Counted from the stretch's first letter, positions 1 to 9,977 are shown. The stretch: DNA of 64,000 nucleotides from JAQWRV01 sp045564915 (GCA_045564915.1 JBJLGL010000014.1:62001-126000); one strand, 5' to 3'. Notes: generated from the letters alone by a model not told the origin. Program-made: numbers and translations.

Positions 1-1
1 A

Positions 2-1795
2 GTACCTTCTGCAAGCCAGGAATCCGCGGAATTTCTTCACTTACACGGTTTGAGTCTACTCACTGCAGGGTATGTCGACAAGGCTGAGGCTGCCCTAAGG
101 CACGCCATTTTATTAGCGCCAGACGATAGCCGATTAGCAAACACTTTTGGGCATGCTCTTTTACAGTCAGGACGATGCGAAGATGCCGTCCAACAATTCT
201 ATAAGGCCGCTAAGGCGAACGATGGGGTCATCGAATACTGGCGAGACTTAGAACAAGGCCTAGGGTCTTTATCTAACAATCTTTTTCTAAGAAATAACAT
301 TGGCATCCTTACAGACCTTCTAGGCATACAAGCGGTTAATCGTAAGAAGTGCTCAATACTTGCCCGACAGATAGCACAACCTCTTCTTGAGGAATTATAT
401 GTAGTCTTAAGAAGTAACGAATTTGGGGCTATCCAGGAATGGATAGCGGATCGATATCTAGAAGATAATTTTCAACTTCTGATAGCGCTTGTCGAAAATA
501 CGCCATGTGCAGACCAGGCTCTGGAAAATTTTCTCACAACTTTGCGGACAGTATTTTCTAGTGAAGTTAATAATATCAAAGAAATTAGCTCCCTAAATTT
601 TCTGGCGGCATTGGCGTCACAATGCATTTTAAACTCTTATGCATTCTACATAAGTGACTCCGAGAATAATCTGGCGAGTAGACTTCAAAAAGATGTACAA
701 GAAATATTAACAAACGGCGGAGTGGTAAGCCCGCAATATATTGCGTTGTATGCTACGTACCGCCCGTTACACACACTGAGAGATGTAGAAAATATCATTG
801 AAGCTTTTCCTCTAGAGGAAGGCATAAAAACTCGGTTTACTAAATTGTTTCGTATGCAAATTACGGAACCAATTGAAAGACAAAAACGTCGTAGTGAAAT
901 TCCTGCCCTGACTGGAATAAGCAACGAGATTTCCATTCAAATTCGGGATCAATATGAGGAAAGTCCATATCCACTTTGGCAAGGAGCTAGATGGCAGACT
1001 AACGAACTGCCTATTGGGTTCCGGCAATCAACCCCAAATCCAATAAACCGCAATCGAGGGGAAGGTCACCGTGTCCTTATTGCCGGCTGTGGTACAGGAC
1101 AACATGCCTATGTATACAGTCTCGCTCTGCCAAAAGCTGATATCACCGCAATAGACCTTAGTCTTGATAGTCTAGCCTACGCAGAACAAAAAAAATTAGA
1201 GCTTTGTATGCAAAACGTAACTTTCTGCCAGGGTGACATCCTTCGCCTTCCTGAAACCGGACTTGAATTTGACGAAATATCCTGCATTGGAGTGCTCCAC
1301 CACTTACAGAATCCCTTAGATGGTTTAATAGCATTAAGAAGAGTATTCACGGGGGAAGGTGAATTTAGGCTAGCCGTATATACAGAAAGTGGGCGTGCTG
1401 ATGTCGTTTCAGGGATCAAATTGCGCGAGCAAGAGCGTTTTTCTTCAACACCAAAAGATATTCGCAGATTCAGAAAACGTGTTCTTGAATTAGATGAAAA
1501 ACACCAAGCAAAGAGGCTTGTAAAATGGGGGGATTTCTATTCTCTTGATGCTTGCCGAGACCTTATCTTCAACGTGCAAGAACATCGGTTTAATCTAATG
1601 ACACTATCGAAGCTAATTGTAGACGCGGGATTCGTACTCTCCTCCATAAGAACGAAACCTCGGGTCAAGGACCTCTATCACAAGAAGTACTCTGATACAG
1701 GTGATGAGATAAATATTCAGAATTGGTATATATTGGAGCAAGAGAATCCCGGCATCTTTGGATCAATGTATGATGTAAACTTAAGTATTAGATAG
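2..1795 (+). CDS. TPR-containing class I SAM methyltransferase (5' end outside window)
   Basis: The frame is open to the left edge. The first possible start inside the window is a TTG at 50, but the residues before it continue a TPR helix, so the gene very probably begins upstream. The N-terminal part carries at least one TPR (residues about 1-60 counted from the TTG). A middle alpha-helical region ends in QYEESPYPLW (about 301-310), a signature I associate with alphaproteobacterial TPR-methyltransferases. The C-terminal half is a Rossmann methyltransferase with motif I VLIAGCGTGQ (about 342-351), an acidic strand end AIDLS, and the motif IV/post region GVLHHLQNP. The acceptor substrate is unknown. 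It is followed by 234 bp of non-coding DNA, so it is probably not co-transcribed with the next gene. Confidence 0.85.
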   Translation, partial: VPSASQESAEFLHLHGLSLLTAGYVDKAEAALRHAILLAPDDSRLANTFGHALLQSGRCEDAVQQFYKAAKANDGVIEYWRDLEQGLGSLSNNLFLRNNIGILTDLLGIQAVNRKKCSILARQIAQPLLEELYVVLRSNEFGAIQEWIADRYLEDNFQLLIALVENTPCADQALENFLTTLRTVFSSEVNNIKEISSLNFLAALASQCILNSYAFYISDSENNLASRLQKDVQEILTNGGVVSPQYIALYATYRPLHTLRDVENIIEAFPLEEGIKTRFTKLFRMQITEPIERQKRRSEIPALTGISNEISIQIRDQYEESPYPLWQGARWQTNELPIGFRQSTPNPINRNRGEGHRVLIAGCGTGQHAYVYSLALPKADITAIDLSLDSLAYAEQKKLELCMQNVTFCQGDILRLPETGLEFDEISCIGVLHHLQNPLDGLIALRRVFTGEGEFRLAVYTESGRADVVSGIKLREQERFSSTPKDIRRFRKRVLELDEKHQAKRLVKWGDFYSLDACRDLIFNVQEHRFNLMTLSKLIVDAGFVLSSIRTKPRVKDLYHKKYSDTGDEINIQNWYILEQENPGIFGSMYDVNLSIR

Positions 1796-2029
1796 AAGGT
1801 TTAATTGAACGAAATTCTATATCAGCGGATTAGCTGCCCAAGTTCAGCTCACCATGCAATATCTCAGTAAATGAAGGCAGAGATTCAAAGCATTTCCATA
1901 TCCGCTTATGGCTAAGAAAAGTTATCATTTCACTCGGCATCATTCGCGACCGGTTCCCTATAGGCATGCTGCCTCTGCCGCGTTAGTCTATTACGAAATC
2001 AACTTAAGAACCGTTAATGGGAGAGCATC

Positions 2030-3439
2030 ATGTCGAATGTGTGGGATGTCATTTGTGTAGGAGCTGGCTCAGCTGGTCTACCTTTGGCTATTAAGGCAGC
2101 AGAGCGAGGCGCTACGGTCTTGCAGATCGATGCGGATAAGAGGATCGGCGGAACACTACATTGGTCGTCGGGTCAAATCTCCGCAGCTGGTACTCGTTTA
2201 CAGAAGGAGAACAACATTGATGATTCTCCAGACGCTCATTACGAAGACGCACAGCGGATCGCAAATGATCAAATAGACCCAACGGTATTAAGGCTTTTTG
2301 TCGACAGCGCGGCAAGCACTATTGATTGGTTGATAGATATCGGCTTCAAACCGGCGGCGGGGACCCCCGTCGCTGGCGAAGCACACGAAGCATACAGTAC
2401 GCGCCGCTATCTCTGGGGAGACAATGCAGCAATCTCTATTCTAGATACGTTGCGGCCGGTGCATGAGAAACTTGTGGCAGACGGAAAAATTGATCTGCGG
2501 CTGGAACACCGTCTGAAGGGCCTAATTTCTGACGATGAGGGTGCCGTTATTGGCGTAACCGTTGATACAGCCAATGGGGAACAAACCTTCCACGGAAAGA
2601 ATATAGTATTAGCCTGTGGTGGTTATGCTGCAGGCCCTGAATTGTGGAATGAAATTAACCCTGAAATTCCTCTGTGCTCTTACTGTAATCCATTTTCGCG
2701 GGGTGATGGAATTATCGCAGCTCAGGACCTGGGTGCACGGATAGACGGCAAAGAAAAGTTTCTCTGCACCTTTGCCGGTTTTCTTAACAATCCAACCGAT
2801 CCAACATCAGGTGAGTTCCTGGCTTTGTCACCCAAGGCCCGCAATATCTGGGAAATCTTCGTCGATACGAACGGAGAACGGTTTATGCAAGAAGATCATC
2901 AGAGTATCGACTATCGGGAACGCCGTTTGCTTGAACAGCCCGGTATGCGTATGAATATTGTATTTGACGAAGGCATCCGTCAGAACGCCTCACCAATTAC
3001 ATTAATGGACTCTAATACCTTTAAAGAAAAGCTTGGCAATCACCCGGCATTTGTAAAAGCAGATACACTTGAAGACCTAGCGGTTCAGCTAGACGTTCCC
3101 GTGGATGCTCTGAAAGCGACCGTTACTAATTACAACGCCGCAGTTGAATCAGAAGAAGACAGAGACTGGGGTAAGTTTTTTCTCATCCGCAAGATAGAGA
3201 ACCCGCCCTACTACGGAATAAAGGCTATGGGTATTACGGTGCTAAGTCCCGCAGGTCTTGCCGTTGATGACCAGCTACGCGTTGTTACCGCAGATGGTAC
3301 GCCCATTCCGAATGTTTACGCTGCTGGCGAAATACTTGGCTTTGGACGCACATCGGGGAACGCATTTGTCGGTGGATTATCACTGACACCCGCACTTGCC
3401 TTCGGCAAGATTCTGGGCGAGCGGTTACTGCACTGGTAA
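2030..3439 (+). CDS. FAD-dependent oxidoreductase, fumarate reductase/tricarballylate dehydrogenase-like
   Basis: This 469-residue flavoprotein has an N-terminal Rossmann FAD site GAGSAG (residues 11-16) followed by an acidic strand end (LQIDADKRIGGT). Its C-terminal FAD closure NVYAAGEILGFGRTSGNAF is typical of the FAD-binding-2 family (fumarate reductase flavoprotein, 3-ketosteroid dehydrogenase, tricarballylate dehydrogenase). There is no signal peptide, so it is probably cytoplasmic. GGGAGAG lies just upstream of the ATG and serves as the ribosome site. The substrate cannot be fixed from sequence. The next gene, a methyltransferase, starts 25 bp after the stop on the same strand, suggesting a two-gene unit acting on a related small molecule; that link is inference. 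Confidence 0.88.
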   Translation: MSNVWDVICVGAGSAGLPLAIKAAERGATVLQIDADKRIGGTLHWSSGQISAAGTRLQKENNIDDSPDAHYEDAQRIANDQIDPTVLRLFVDSAASTIDWLIDIGFKPAAGTPVAGEAHEAYSTRRYLWGDNAAISILDTLRPVHEKLVADGKIDLRLEHRLKGLISDDEGAVIGVTVDTANGEQTFHGKNIVLACGGYAAGPELWNEINPEIPLCSYCNPFSRGDGIIAAQDLGARIDGKEKFLCTFAGFLNNPTDPTSGEFLALSPKARNIWEIFVDTNGERFMQEDHQSIDYRERRLLEQPGMRMNIVFDEGIRQNASPITLMDSNTFKEKLGNHPAFVKADTLEDLAVQLDVPVDALKATVTNYNAAVESEEDRDWGKFFLIRKIENPPYYGIKAMGITVLSPAGLAVDDQLRVVTADGTPIPNVYAAGEILGFGRTSGNAFVGGLSLTPALAFGKILGERLLHW

Positions 3440-3464
3440 AATTACAGAGACAGGCAAGCATTTC

Positions 3465-4256
3465 ATGCATACTGCACCGCGGGCCTTCGACGCAGCAGCG
3501 TCGGAAAGGGTAGATCGCATATATCAGAACCAGGATATTGTCACTCAGAGAAGGATTATGCTCAAACGCCTTGCCCTAAAACAAGGTGACCATGTTCTTG
3601 ATATTGGTTGTGGTCCAGGACTCCTTGCTCTGGATATGGCCAATTCTATTTCGCCAGCAGGAGCGATTATCGGCGTCGACCCAAGTGCCGAAATGCGAGC
3701 ACTTGCCGAGAAGCGATGCAAGGGTGTCGCCAGTATAAATATAATGGATGGTGATGCAGTTAAGCTTCCTTGTGACAGTTCTTCCTTAGACATAGCCATC
3801 GCAACCCAAGTTTATGAATATGTCACAGAGATCGAAAATGCCCTCTTGGAGGCTTATCGCGTCCTTAAGCCGGGTGGCAGAATCGCGATCATCGACACAG
3901 ATTGGGATAGTGCGGTGGTGCACACCTCTAACCGTAAACGCATGCATGCCGTCATGGAGATTCACCGGGATCACTTTGTTCACCCAGACCTACCAGGAAA
4001 ACTACCCTCCCTTCTCGTCAAAGCTGGATTTAGCCTCACCTATGCGGGAACCATACCGATTATTAATATGTCGCTTTCTCCAGAAAATTTCTGCGGTGAC
4101 GTACTACGTGGGCTCGCTAAACGCGCATACAAGAGTGACCATGTGGGGCCAGCCATGGCAGAAGCTTGGCTGGAAGAACTGGAAGCTTTGGATAAAGTGG
4201 GAGAGTTTTTTTTCAGTCTGGCGCGGTTTTTTTTCATTGCAACCAAACCATGTTAA
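3465..4256 (+). CDS. class I SAM-dependent methyltransferase (UbiE-like fold)
   Basis: About 263 residues. I place the start at the ATG at 3465 rather than the in-frame ATG at 3396, because the latter lies inside the upstream flavoprotein gene and because homology-like sequence (AFDAAASERVDRIY) begins after 3465. Motif I is VLDIGCGPGLLALD, followed by GVDPSAEM (acidic loop), DGDAVKLP, and the LKPGGRIAIIDTDWD strand common to ubiquinone/small-molecule methyltransferases. The 3' end has two eight-base T tracts coding for FFF twice. The substrate is unknown; the short gap to the flavoprotein suggests co-transcription. Confidence 0.87.
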   Translation: MHTAPRAFDAAASERVDRIYQNQDIVTQRRIMLKRLALKQGDHVLDIGCGPGLLALDMANSISPAGAIIGVDPSAEMRALAEKRCKGVASINIMDGDAVKLPCDSSSLDIAIATQVYEYVTEIENALLEAYRVLKPGGRIAIIDTDWDSAVVHTSNRKRMHAVMEIHRDHFVHPDLPGKLPSLLVKAGFSLTYAGTIPIINMSLSPENFCGDVLRGLAKRAYKSDHVGPAMAEAWLEELEALDKVGEFFFSLARFFFIATKPC

Positions 4257-4343
4257 TTACTTTCTCTCGTTTTGGAATCGGAATGACCTATACGGTTAGG
4301 TACACTTTTTAGGTAAAATCGGAGCACCTCGACGGGGACCAAA

Positions 4344-6710
4344 ATGAATTCTTTAATATCTATCTTTTCCTTGCTCTTTCTGTTCGCGCACATTCCCGAT
4401 GCGCTTACCCAGGCTGTTCGTCAAACCAAGGCGCCCTGGGACGACAAATTTCGCCAGCTTGACGAAATCTGGCCTACAGCTAGCGCCTATCGCACAGCAT
4501 CCGGAGCACCTGGTCATGCTTACTGGCAGCAGCGTGCTGACTACAATATTTCTGTGAAACTAAAAGAAGAAGAACGGGAACTCATCGGAGACGCCATAAT
4601 CACCTATACTAATAATTCGCCAGATACTCTTCATTATCTCTGGCTTAATTTGGATCAGAATCGGTTTGCGAGCGACTCAATGCATGTTGCCCAACGCACA
4701 TCCAATGGGGATAAGAAAGAATCTTATGGTACGTTAAGGTCAGGCTACGAATATAGAGATGGCGAGTATGGTTTTAGGCTTAATAACGTTCTAGACGATT
4801 CCGGCACTGCATTAGATTACACAATCGTCGACACTTTAATGCGAGTCGACCTTGCCGCACCTCTAGAACCTGGAGGGAAAAGTACCTTTTCGATCGGCTG
4901 GTCGCACAAGATCATCGAAACAGAAATATTGTCAGGTCGAGGTGGCTATGAACATTTTGAGGAAGATAGAAATGATATTTTCCAGATATCCCAATGGTAT
5001 CCTCGGATGGCCGTCTACTCAGACGACGAAGGATGGCATCAAAAAAATTTCCTAGGGCGCAGCGAATTCGCTCTAGAGTTTGGTGATTTCGATGTGAAAA
5101 TCACCGTTCCGGACGACCATATTGTTGCTTCAACCGGTGTGCTGCAAAACCCAACAGACGTACTTACTAATACGCAGCAGGACCGTCTTGCCAAAGCGGA
5201 GAAAGCCAAATCACCGGTTATGATTGTCACGGAATCTGAGGCAATTTTGAACGAGGCAGAGGGAACTAACGGAATAAAAACCTGGCACTTCAAAGCTGAA
5301 AGTGTGCGTGATTTTGCCTGGGCTTCATCACGTAAATTCCAGTGGGATGCTCAGGGGTACAAGAACCGAGATGATCATACCGTTCTAGCAATGTCATATT
5401 ATCCCAGGGAAGCTAATCCGTTGTGGGGTCGTTACTCGACAGCAGCCTTGATTCATTCGATGGATGTTTTTGGGAAAGCAGTATTTCCGTACCCCTATCC
5501 AGTTCTAATTTCCGTGAATGGTAAGGTTGGCGGCATGGAATACCCCATGCTAGCGTTTAATGGCCCGAGGCCAGATAAAGACGAAAAGACAGGCAAAATA
5601 ACCTATTCTCGGGCGACAAAGAATGCGCTGATCTCAGTGGTTATTCATGAAGCAGGCCACAATTGGTTCCCTATGATCGTTAATTCTGACGAGCGGCGCT
5701 GGACTTGGATGGATGAAGGTCTTACCACCTATCTTCAATTCCTTGCTGAACAATTGTGGGAAGACGATTTCCCTTCGCGGCGTGGTGAGCCACGCGATAT
5801 TACCGATTTCATGAAGAGTCTGAATCAGGTCCCAATCATGACTGATGGTGAATCACTAAAGAACACCGGTCAAAATGCATACGCCAAGGCTGCAACTGCT
5901 TTGGTAATTCTCCGGGAAACAATCTTAGGGCGCGAATTATTTGATTTTGCTTTTGCAGAGTATTCTAGGCGATGGATGTTTAAGCACCCTTCGCCCACTG
6001 ATTTTTTTAGGACAATGGAAGATGCGTCTGGCGTAGACCTTGACTGGTTTTGGCATGGTTGGTTTTACACAACCGACCATGTAGACGTTTCTATTGAGAA
6101 AGTTACTCAGTATCGAATTGATACAAAAGATCCTGATACAGAAATGCCTTGGAAACGAGATCAGCTGGAAAATAGACCACTATCGTTAACTCAACAACGA
6201 AATGATAAACTGCCTAAAGCCACAGACAATAACCGGGCTTTAAGAGATTTCTACAACAAGAATGATCGCTATACGGTTTCCAACGCAGACCGCAACAAAT
6301 ATAAATCCACAATCAATAACCTAAAGGAATGGGAAGCTGAATTGCTTGAGAATGAAGACTATTTCACCATGGTCGACTTCACGAATATTGGTGGATTAGT
6401 GACACCTATCATTCTTGAGATAACCTATAGTAACGGCACTAGGGATGAAGTGCATATTCCAGCAGAAGTTTGGCGGCGCGATACCAAGAAATTCTCAAAG
6501 CTGCTAGTAACTGATCTTGAGATCAGCAGCATCACACTCGACCCACACCTAGAAACGGCTGATGTAGATCTTAATAATAATTATTGGCCTACGAGGGCTG
6601 TTGAGTCTCGACTTGAATTGTTTAAAAGAAAGGGCCGCCGCAGCCGTAATTTGATGAAAGATATCGACACTACACTAAATGGAAACAGGAACGATCCTAG
6701 CGAACAATAG
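4344..6710 (+). CDS. secreted M1 family zinc metallopeptidase
   Basis: 788 residues, beginning with a hydrophobic signal-like segment (SLISIFSLLFLFAHIPDAL), so it is probably exported to the periplasm or envelope. The zinc site is HEAGH at residues 435-439 with the third ligand Glu458 in WMDEGLTTY, giving the HExxH-18-E spacing of gluzincins. The upstream GGMEYPM segment corresponds to the GxMEN exopeptidase motif of M1 aminopeptidases, with Tyr in place of Asn. This variant is seen in bacterial M1 members annotated simply as M1 metallopeptidase. The C-terminal 200 residues are charged and probably form a non-catalytic beta domain. It stands alone: 87 bp separates it from the upstream gene, and a convergent gene follows. 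Confidence 0.9.
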   Translation: MNSLISIFSLLFLFAHIPDALTQAVRQTKAPWDDKFRQLDEIWPTASAYRTASGAPGHAYWQQRADYNISVKLKEEERELIGDAIITYTNNSPDTLHYLWLNLDQNRFASDSMHVAQRTSNGDKKESYGTLRSGYEYRDGEYGFRLNNVLDDSGTALDYTIVDTLMRVDLAAPLEPGGKSTFSIGWSHKIIETEILSGRGGYEHFEEDRNDIFQISQWYPRMAVYSDDEGWHQKNFLGRSEFALEFGDFDVKITVPDDHIVASTGVLQNPTDVLTNTQQDRLAKAEKAKSPVMIVTESEAILNEAEGTNGIKTWHFKAESVRDFAWASSRKFQWDAQGYKNRDDHTVLAMSYYPREANPLWGRYSTAALIHSMDVFGKAVFPYPYPVLISVNGKVGGMEYPMLAFNGPRPDKDEKTGKITYSRATKNALISVVIHEAGHNWFPMIVNSDERRWTWMDEGLTTYLQFLAEQLWEDDFPSRRGEPRDITDFMKSLNQVPIMTDGESLKNTGQNAYAKAATALVILRETILGRELFDFAFAEYSRRWMFKHPSPTDFFRTMEDASGVDLDWFWHGWFYTTDHVDVSIEKVTQYRIDTKDPDTEMPWKRDQLENRPLSLTQQRNDKLPKATDNNRALRDFYNKNDRYTVSNADRNKYKSTINNLKEWEAELLENEDYFTMVDFTNIGGLVTPIILEITYSNGTRDEVHIPAEVWRRDTKKFSKLLVTDLEISSITLDPHLETADVDLNNNYWPTRAVESRLELFKRKGRRSRNLMKDIDTTLNGNRNDPSEQ

Positions 6711-6815
6711 ATTCGCAATGGCGTCTATTGAATCTCGCCGAAAATACATAAAGAATAATGGTGGGTGTCAAAGAAATAATATCGCTATTGGCTTTCCGGG
6801 CCCGCCCATAGTTGT

Positions 6816-7100
6816 CTACTCTTCTACAGTAACACCATTCCAGAAAGCTACATGGTCTTCGATATTCGCAGCAGCTTCTTTGGGGCTGGAATAATACCAA
6901 GCAGCATTCGAATTTTCTGCACCATCAACTATGACATGGAAGTAATTAGCTGTCCCTTTCCACGGACAGAATGACGTATGTTCACTAGTTTTTAAGTGCT
7001 TCTTGATGATTGCATTCTTTGGAAAATAAATGTTGCCCTCAACTGTCTCAAAGGTTTCCGTTTCAGCAATTACGGTGTTATTCCAACATGCGCGTGCCAT
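6816..7100 (-). CDS. DUF427 domain protein
   Basis: A complete 94-residue protein made of a single DUF427 domain. The family hallmarks are visible: YFPKNAI, the CPWKGTANYFHV core, AAWYYSSPKEAA and the VAFWNGV ending. The gene has a good ribosome site (AGGAG, 7 bp before the ATG on the minus strand). DUF427 proteins are small, cytoplasmic and of uncertain biochemical role. It stands alone, convergent with the M1 peptidase and separated from the TRAP genes by about 47 bp, so it may be read from the end of that operon. Confidence 0.9.
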   Translation of the reverse strand: MARACWNNTVIAETETFETVEGNIYFPKNAIIKKHLKTSEHTSFCPWKGTANYFHVIVDGAENSNAAWYYSSPKEAAANIEDHVAFWNGVTVEE

Positions 7101-7147
7101 ATTTATCTCCTAATTTCATAGCGACCTAGGCATGATTTTTTATGCAG

Positions 7148-8437
7148 TCACATAGTCCGAGGTAAGGCGGTCACTATATCTGGGAAAAGTGCGATTAGGA
7201 TAACCATCCCAACCATAATCAAGAAAAATGGTAATGAAGCTTTAGCAATCTTTCCAATAGGCGCTCCTGTGAGACCTTGCACAACAAACAGGTTAAAACC
7301 AACTGGTGGCGTAATCTGTGACATTTCAACTACAATCACCAGGAATATACCAAACCAAACTTGATCAAAGCCTGCAGCTGTAACCAATGGCAATACAAGC
7401 GATAACGTCATAACGATAGCCGATAGGCCGTCTATGATACAGCCGAGAATAATATAAAAAATCGTCAACAAGACGACCAAGCCAACTGGTCCGAGGTCTA
7501 GCCCAGAAATCATACCTGCTGCTGCCTGAGGAATGCCGAGCAATGCCATTGCTTTTGACAGAAACAGAGCGCCTGCAACAATAAGCCCTATCATAGAGCT
7601 TGTCTTTATTGCCCCGAGCAAAGATTGTTGGAAGGTGTGACGTGTAAGAGCGCCTTGTGTGATCGCGACAAACAGAGCGCCAGCTACACCAACTGTCGCC
7701 GCCTCTGTGGGACTAGCAATGCCAGCGTACATAGAGCCAATGATTGCCACAATTAGTGCAATCACAGGCCAGAGTTTGGAAAGGGCAGCAAACCGGTCCT
7801 GCCAAGACTCACAATATTCCTCATGCGGAACTAACTTCGGATCCAGCACCGAACGGATGACGATATAACCCATATAAGCGGCCGCCAACATGACCCCAGG
7901 TACAATACCCGCGACAAATAAGTCGATAATCGAAGTCTCCGACAAGACCCCGTAAAGTATAAGAATAATACTGGGCGGTATTAAGAATCCTAATGTTCCA
8001 GCTCCGCAAAGCGAACCCATAGCTAAGCTCTCATCATAACCACGCGCTCGCAATTCTGATAAAGTCATTCGACCGACAGTGGCCGTAGTAGCGGCAGAAG
8101 AGCCAGATACAGCGGCAAATAAGGTGCAACCAATTACATTTGTGTGAAGAAGCCGTCCAGGTACAGCGCTAATCCATGGAGATAAGCCACGAAAAATGCT
8201 TTCCGATATACTAGTGTGATAAAGAATTTCCCCCATCAATATAAAAAGTGGCAGCGCTACTAGCTCTGGGGTGTTGAGGCTATTCCAAAGGTCAAACGCA
8301 AGAAATATGCCAACTGGAATATCTCTAAATAAGGATAGGCTGACCAGCCCTACCCCCATCAAGCTAAGGCCTACCCAGAGGCCAGCGCCTAACAATATAG
8401 CTAGTGTGCCAAGCACAATAACAATTGGTAAAATCAT
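7148..8437 (-). CDS. dctM: TRAP transporter large permease (DctM family)
   Basis: 429 residues, highly hydrophobic, with roughly a dozen predicted membrane segments. It carries typical DctM stretches: ALPLFILMGEIL near the N-terminus, SGSSAATTATVG, GAGTLGFLIPPS, IASPTEAATVGVAGAL, and SQITPPVGFNLFVVQG near the C-terminus. It forms the ion-coupled translocation channel of a tripartite ATP-independent periplasmic transporter. It is the third gene of a minus-strand operon after the binding protein and small permease, 17 bp downstream of the latter. The substrate is probably an organic acid, judging only by the family. Confidence 0.95.
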   Translation of the reverse strand: MILPIVIVLGTLAILLGAGLWVGLSLMGVGLVSLSLFRDIPVGIFLAFDLWNSLNTPELVALPLFILMGEILYHTSISESIFRGLSPWISAVPGRLLHTNVIGCTLFAAVSGSSAATTATVGRMTLSELRARGYDESLAMGSLCGAGTLGFLIPPSIILILYGVLSETSIIDLFVAGIVPGVMLAAAYMGYIVIRSVLDPKLVPHEEYCESWQDRFAALSKLWPVIALIVAIIGSMYAGIASPTEAATVGVAGALFVAITQGALTRHTFQQSLLGAIKTSSMIGLIVAGALFLSKAMALLGIPQAAAGMISGLDLGPVGLVVLLTIFYIILGCIIDGLSAIVMTLSLVLPLVTAAGFDQVWFGIFLVIVVEMSQITPPVGFNLFVVQGLTGAPIGKIAKASLPFFLIMVGMVILIALFPDIVTALPRTM

Positions 8438-8454
8438 GGCCCCGCTACCTCAAC

Positions 8455-8970
8455 CTACTCATTCTCGGCCATTATCTTGGGGTCACGGTCCTCCCCCCGA
8501 ATCAATCTTATTAGCCGCGCGCATAGCGCAATACATAGTGTAAGTGGTCCAAACGACAGAAAGAATTGCGGAAGAGCTAATGGAGTCTCACTCGGAAAAT
8601 AAGAAACTGTGCCGCGAAACCAGGTGCCCATCGCATAGGTGAATAAAGAAGCCGTCAATATAATTGCAATACAAAGAGCAACTAGCACAGCTGCTATATC
8701 TAACCGATACGCCATAACTGGCGAGACATGTTCCCGCAAAAGCGTAACGCGAACATGCTCACCTTGAGACAAAGTCCAGCCTGATCCAAGAAATAAAACA
8801 AGGACAAGTAAATACCCCGCATATTCCACGGCAAACGGCAAGCTAATTTGAAAAGCACTTCTCAACACAATTTCCAAAGCACCCAAGAAAAAAAGCATGG
8901 CCAGCAAGAGCGCTGCAACGGCAGCCCCAAAAAAACAAAGGCGATCCATCAGCAAAAGAAGTCTGTTCAT
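8455..8970 (-). CDS. dctQ: TRAP transporter small permease (DctQ family)
   Basis: 171 residues with four hydrophobic helices (about 15-35, 45-65, 88-108 and 130-152), the standard DctQ topology. The conserved internal part (GSGWTLSQGEHVRVTLL) matches the membrane segment region that pairs with DctM. Its start overlaps the end of the binding-protein gene by four bases, so the two are probably translationally coupled. Confidence 0.92.
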   Translation of the reverse strand: MNRLLLLMDRLCFFGAAVAALLLAMLFFLGALEIVLRSAFQISLPFAVEYAGYLLVLVLFLGSGWTLSQGEHVRVTLLREHVSPVMAYRLDIAAVLVALCIAIILTASLFTYAMGTWFRGTVSYFPSETPLALPQFFLSFGPLTLCIALCARLIRLIRGEDRDPKIMAENE

Positions 8971-9977
8971 AGGGTTAAGGGCCGTCCGGCTTTAGCCATG
9001 TAGCCCTCAATCAAAGCCTGGGATTCGGGAACTCGCTCCATAAATGCAGCCCATATGGGGGCAGCGACCGCCCGCATTTCTGCCATGAGAGACTCACTCG
9101 GTTGCTGGGTAATCATACCGTTCGCCTCTAGAATCTTGAGCTTATCTTGATCATCATTTCGGCTTACATTCCAGAATTCAGGCTCTAGCTCATGCGCACG
9201 TTGAAGTACGATTTCTTGATAGCGCTCAGGTAGGGCTTGGAAACTGGCATCAGACAAAGTCATTATATTACATGACCATATATGATTAGACCGGACAGTA
9301 TATTTTAGAAATTCCCAATACTTCTGTGCCACAGCAGTTGTGGTCGAAGTCATTACACCATCTAAGGCACCCGATGCGAGAGCCGGAACAACGTCAGGAG
9401 ATGGCATCTGAATCGGGTTCATGTTTAGACCCCTCACGAGATCAGTTGACGACTTGTCGTAAGACCGCATAGTTAGGCCTTCAAAATCCCTGATAACCTC
9501 GATGGGTTTGTCGAAAAAGAAATTTTGATTTGGCCACGGCACAATGTACAGCACTCGCAAACCGTGGCGGATATAAGCGTCTTCAACGGATGTCCGAATG
9601 ATCGAGTATAGCAGGGCTAACTCATCTATCGTATCCATCAGGTAGGGTAGTGATTCTAATCCGAGGATAGGCTCGGTCCCTACTTGATGAAAACTTGCAC
9701 CATCAGCTAAGTCGACAATGCCTTCCTCAACCACCCGCATTGTCTCAGGTCCCTTTATACCTAGAACGGCACCAGCATGGATATGAATTGTTAGGCCACC
9801 ATCAGTTAAGGCATGGACGTCATCTGCATACCGCTTTGCGTTTGCTACATGAAATTCGCTTGGGCCCCATGGCATAGAGAGGTCCCAGTGTATGCCGCGT
9901 GAGACTTGGTCGCATGCTCCAGAAGTAGCTGACAAGAAACTAATGCATGCGGTTCGGCGAGAAATAGATGCCATCAT
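8967..9977 (-). CDS. dctP: TRAP transporter substrate-binding protein (DctP family)
   Basis: 336 residues. The N-terminus (SRRTACISFLSATSGAC) looks like a short export signal; a Cys at about 22 could be lipidated, but the residues before it fit a lipobox poorly. The mature part has the DctP pattern: the HIHAGAVLG strand, VEEGIVDLADGASF, and a central block with FEGLTMRSYD and a following ASGALDGVMTS loop. In the family the Arg in the central block (here LTMRSYD) clamps a substrate carboxylate, so an organic-acid ligand is likely. It is the first gene of the dctP-dctQ-dctM unit. Two consecutive ATG codons (9977 and 9974) are possible starts. Confidence 0.93.
   Translation of the reverse strand: MMASISRRTACISFLSATSGACDQVSRGIHWDLSMPWGPSEFHVANAKRYADDVHALTDGGLTIHIHAGAVLGIKGPETMRVVEEGIVDLADGASFHQVGTEPILGLESLPYLMDTIDELALLYSIIRTSVEDAYIRHGLRVLYIVPWPNQNFFFDKPIEVIRDFEGLTMRSYDKSSTDLVRGLNMNPIQMPSPDVVPALASGALDGVMTSTTTAVAQKYWEFLKYTVRSNHIWSCNIMTLSDASFQALPERYQEIVLQRAHELEPEFWNVSRNDDQDKLKILEANGMITQQPSESLMAEMRAVAAPIWAAFMERVPESQALIEGYMAKAGRPLTL

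Noticed and set aside
1..49. TTG at 50 taken as the real start of the first gene
   Set aside because: The frame stays open to base 2 and the upstream codons continue a TPR helix, so the gene is cut by the window edge.
3814..4299. 161-codon plus-strand frame overlapping the methyltransferase in another frame
   Set aside because: The overlapping frame has the full methyltransferase motif set; this one has none.
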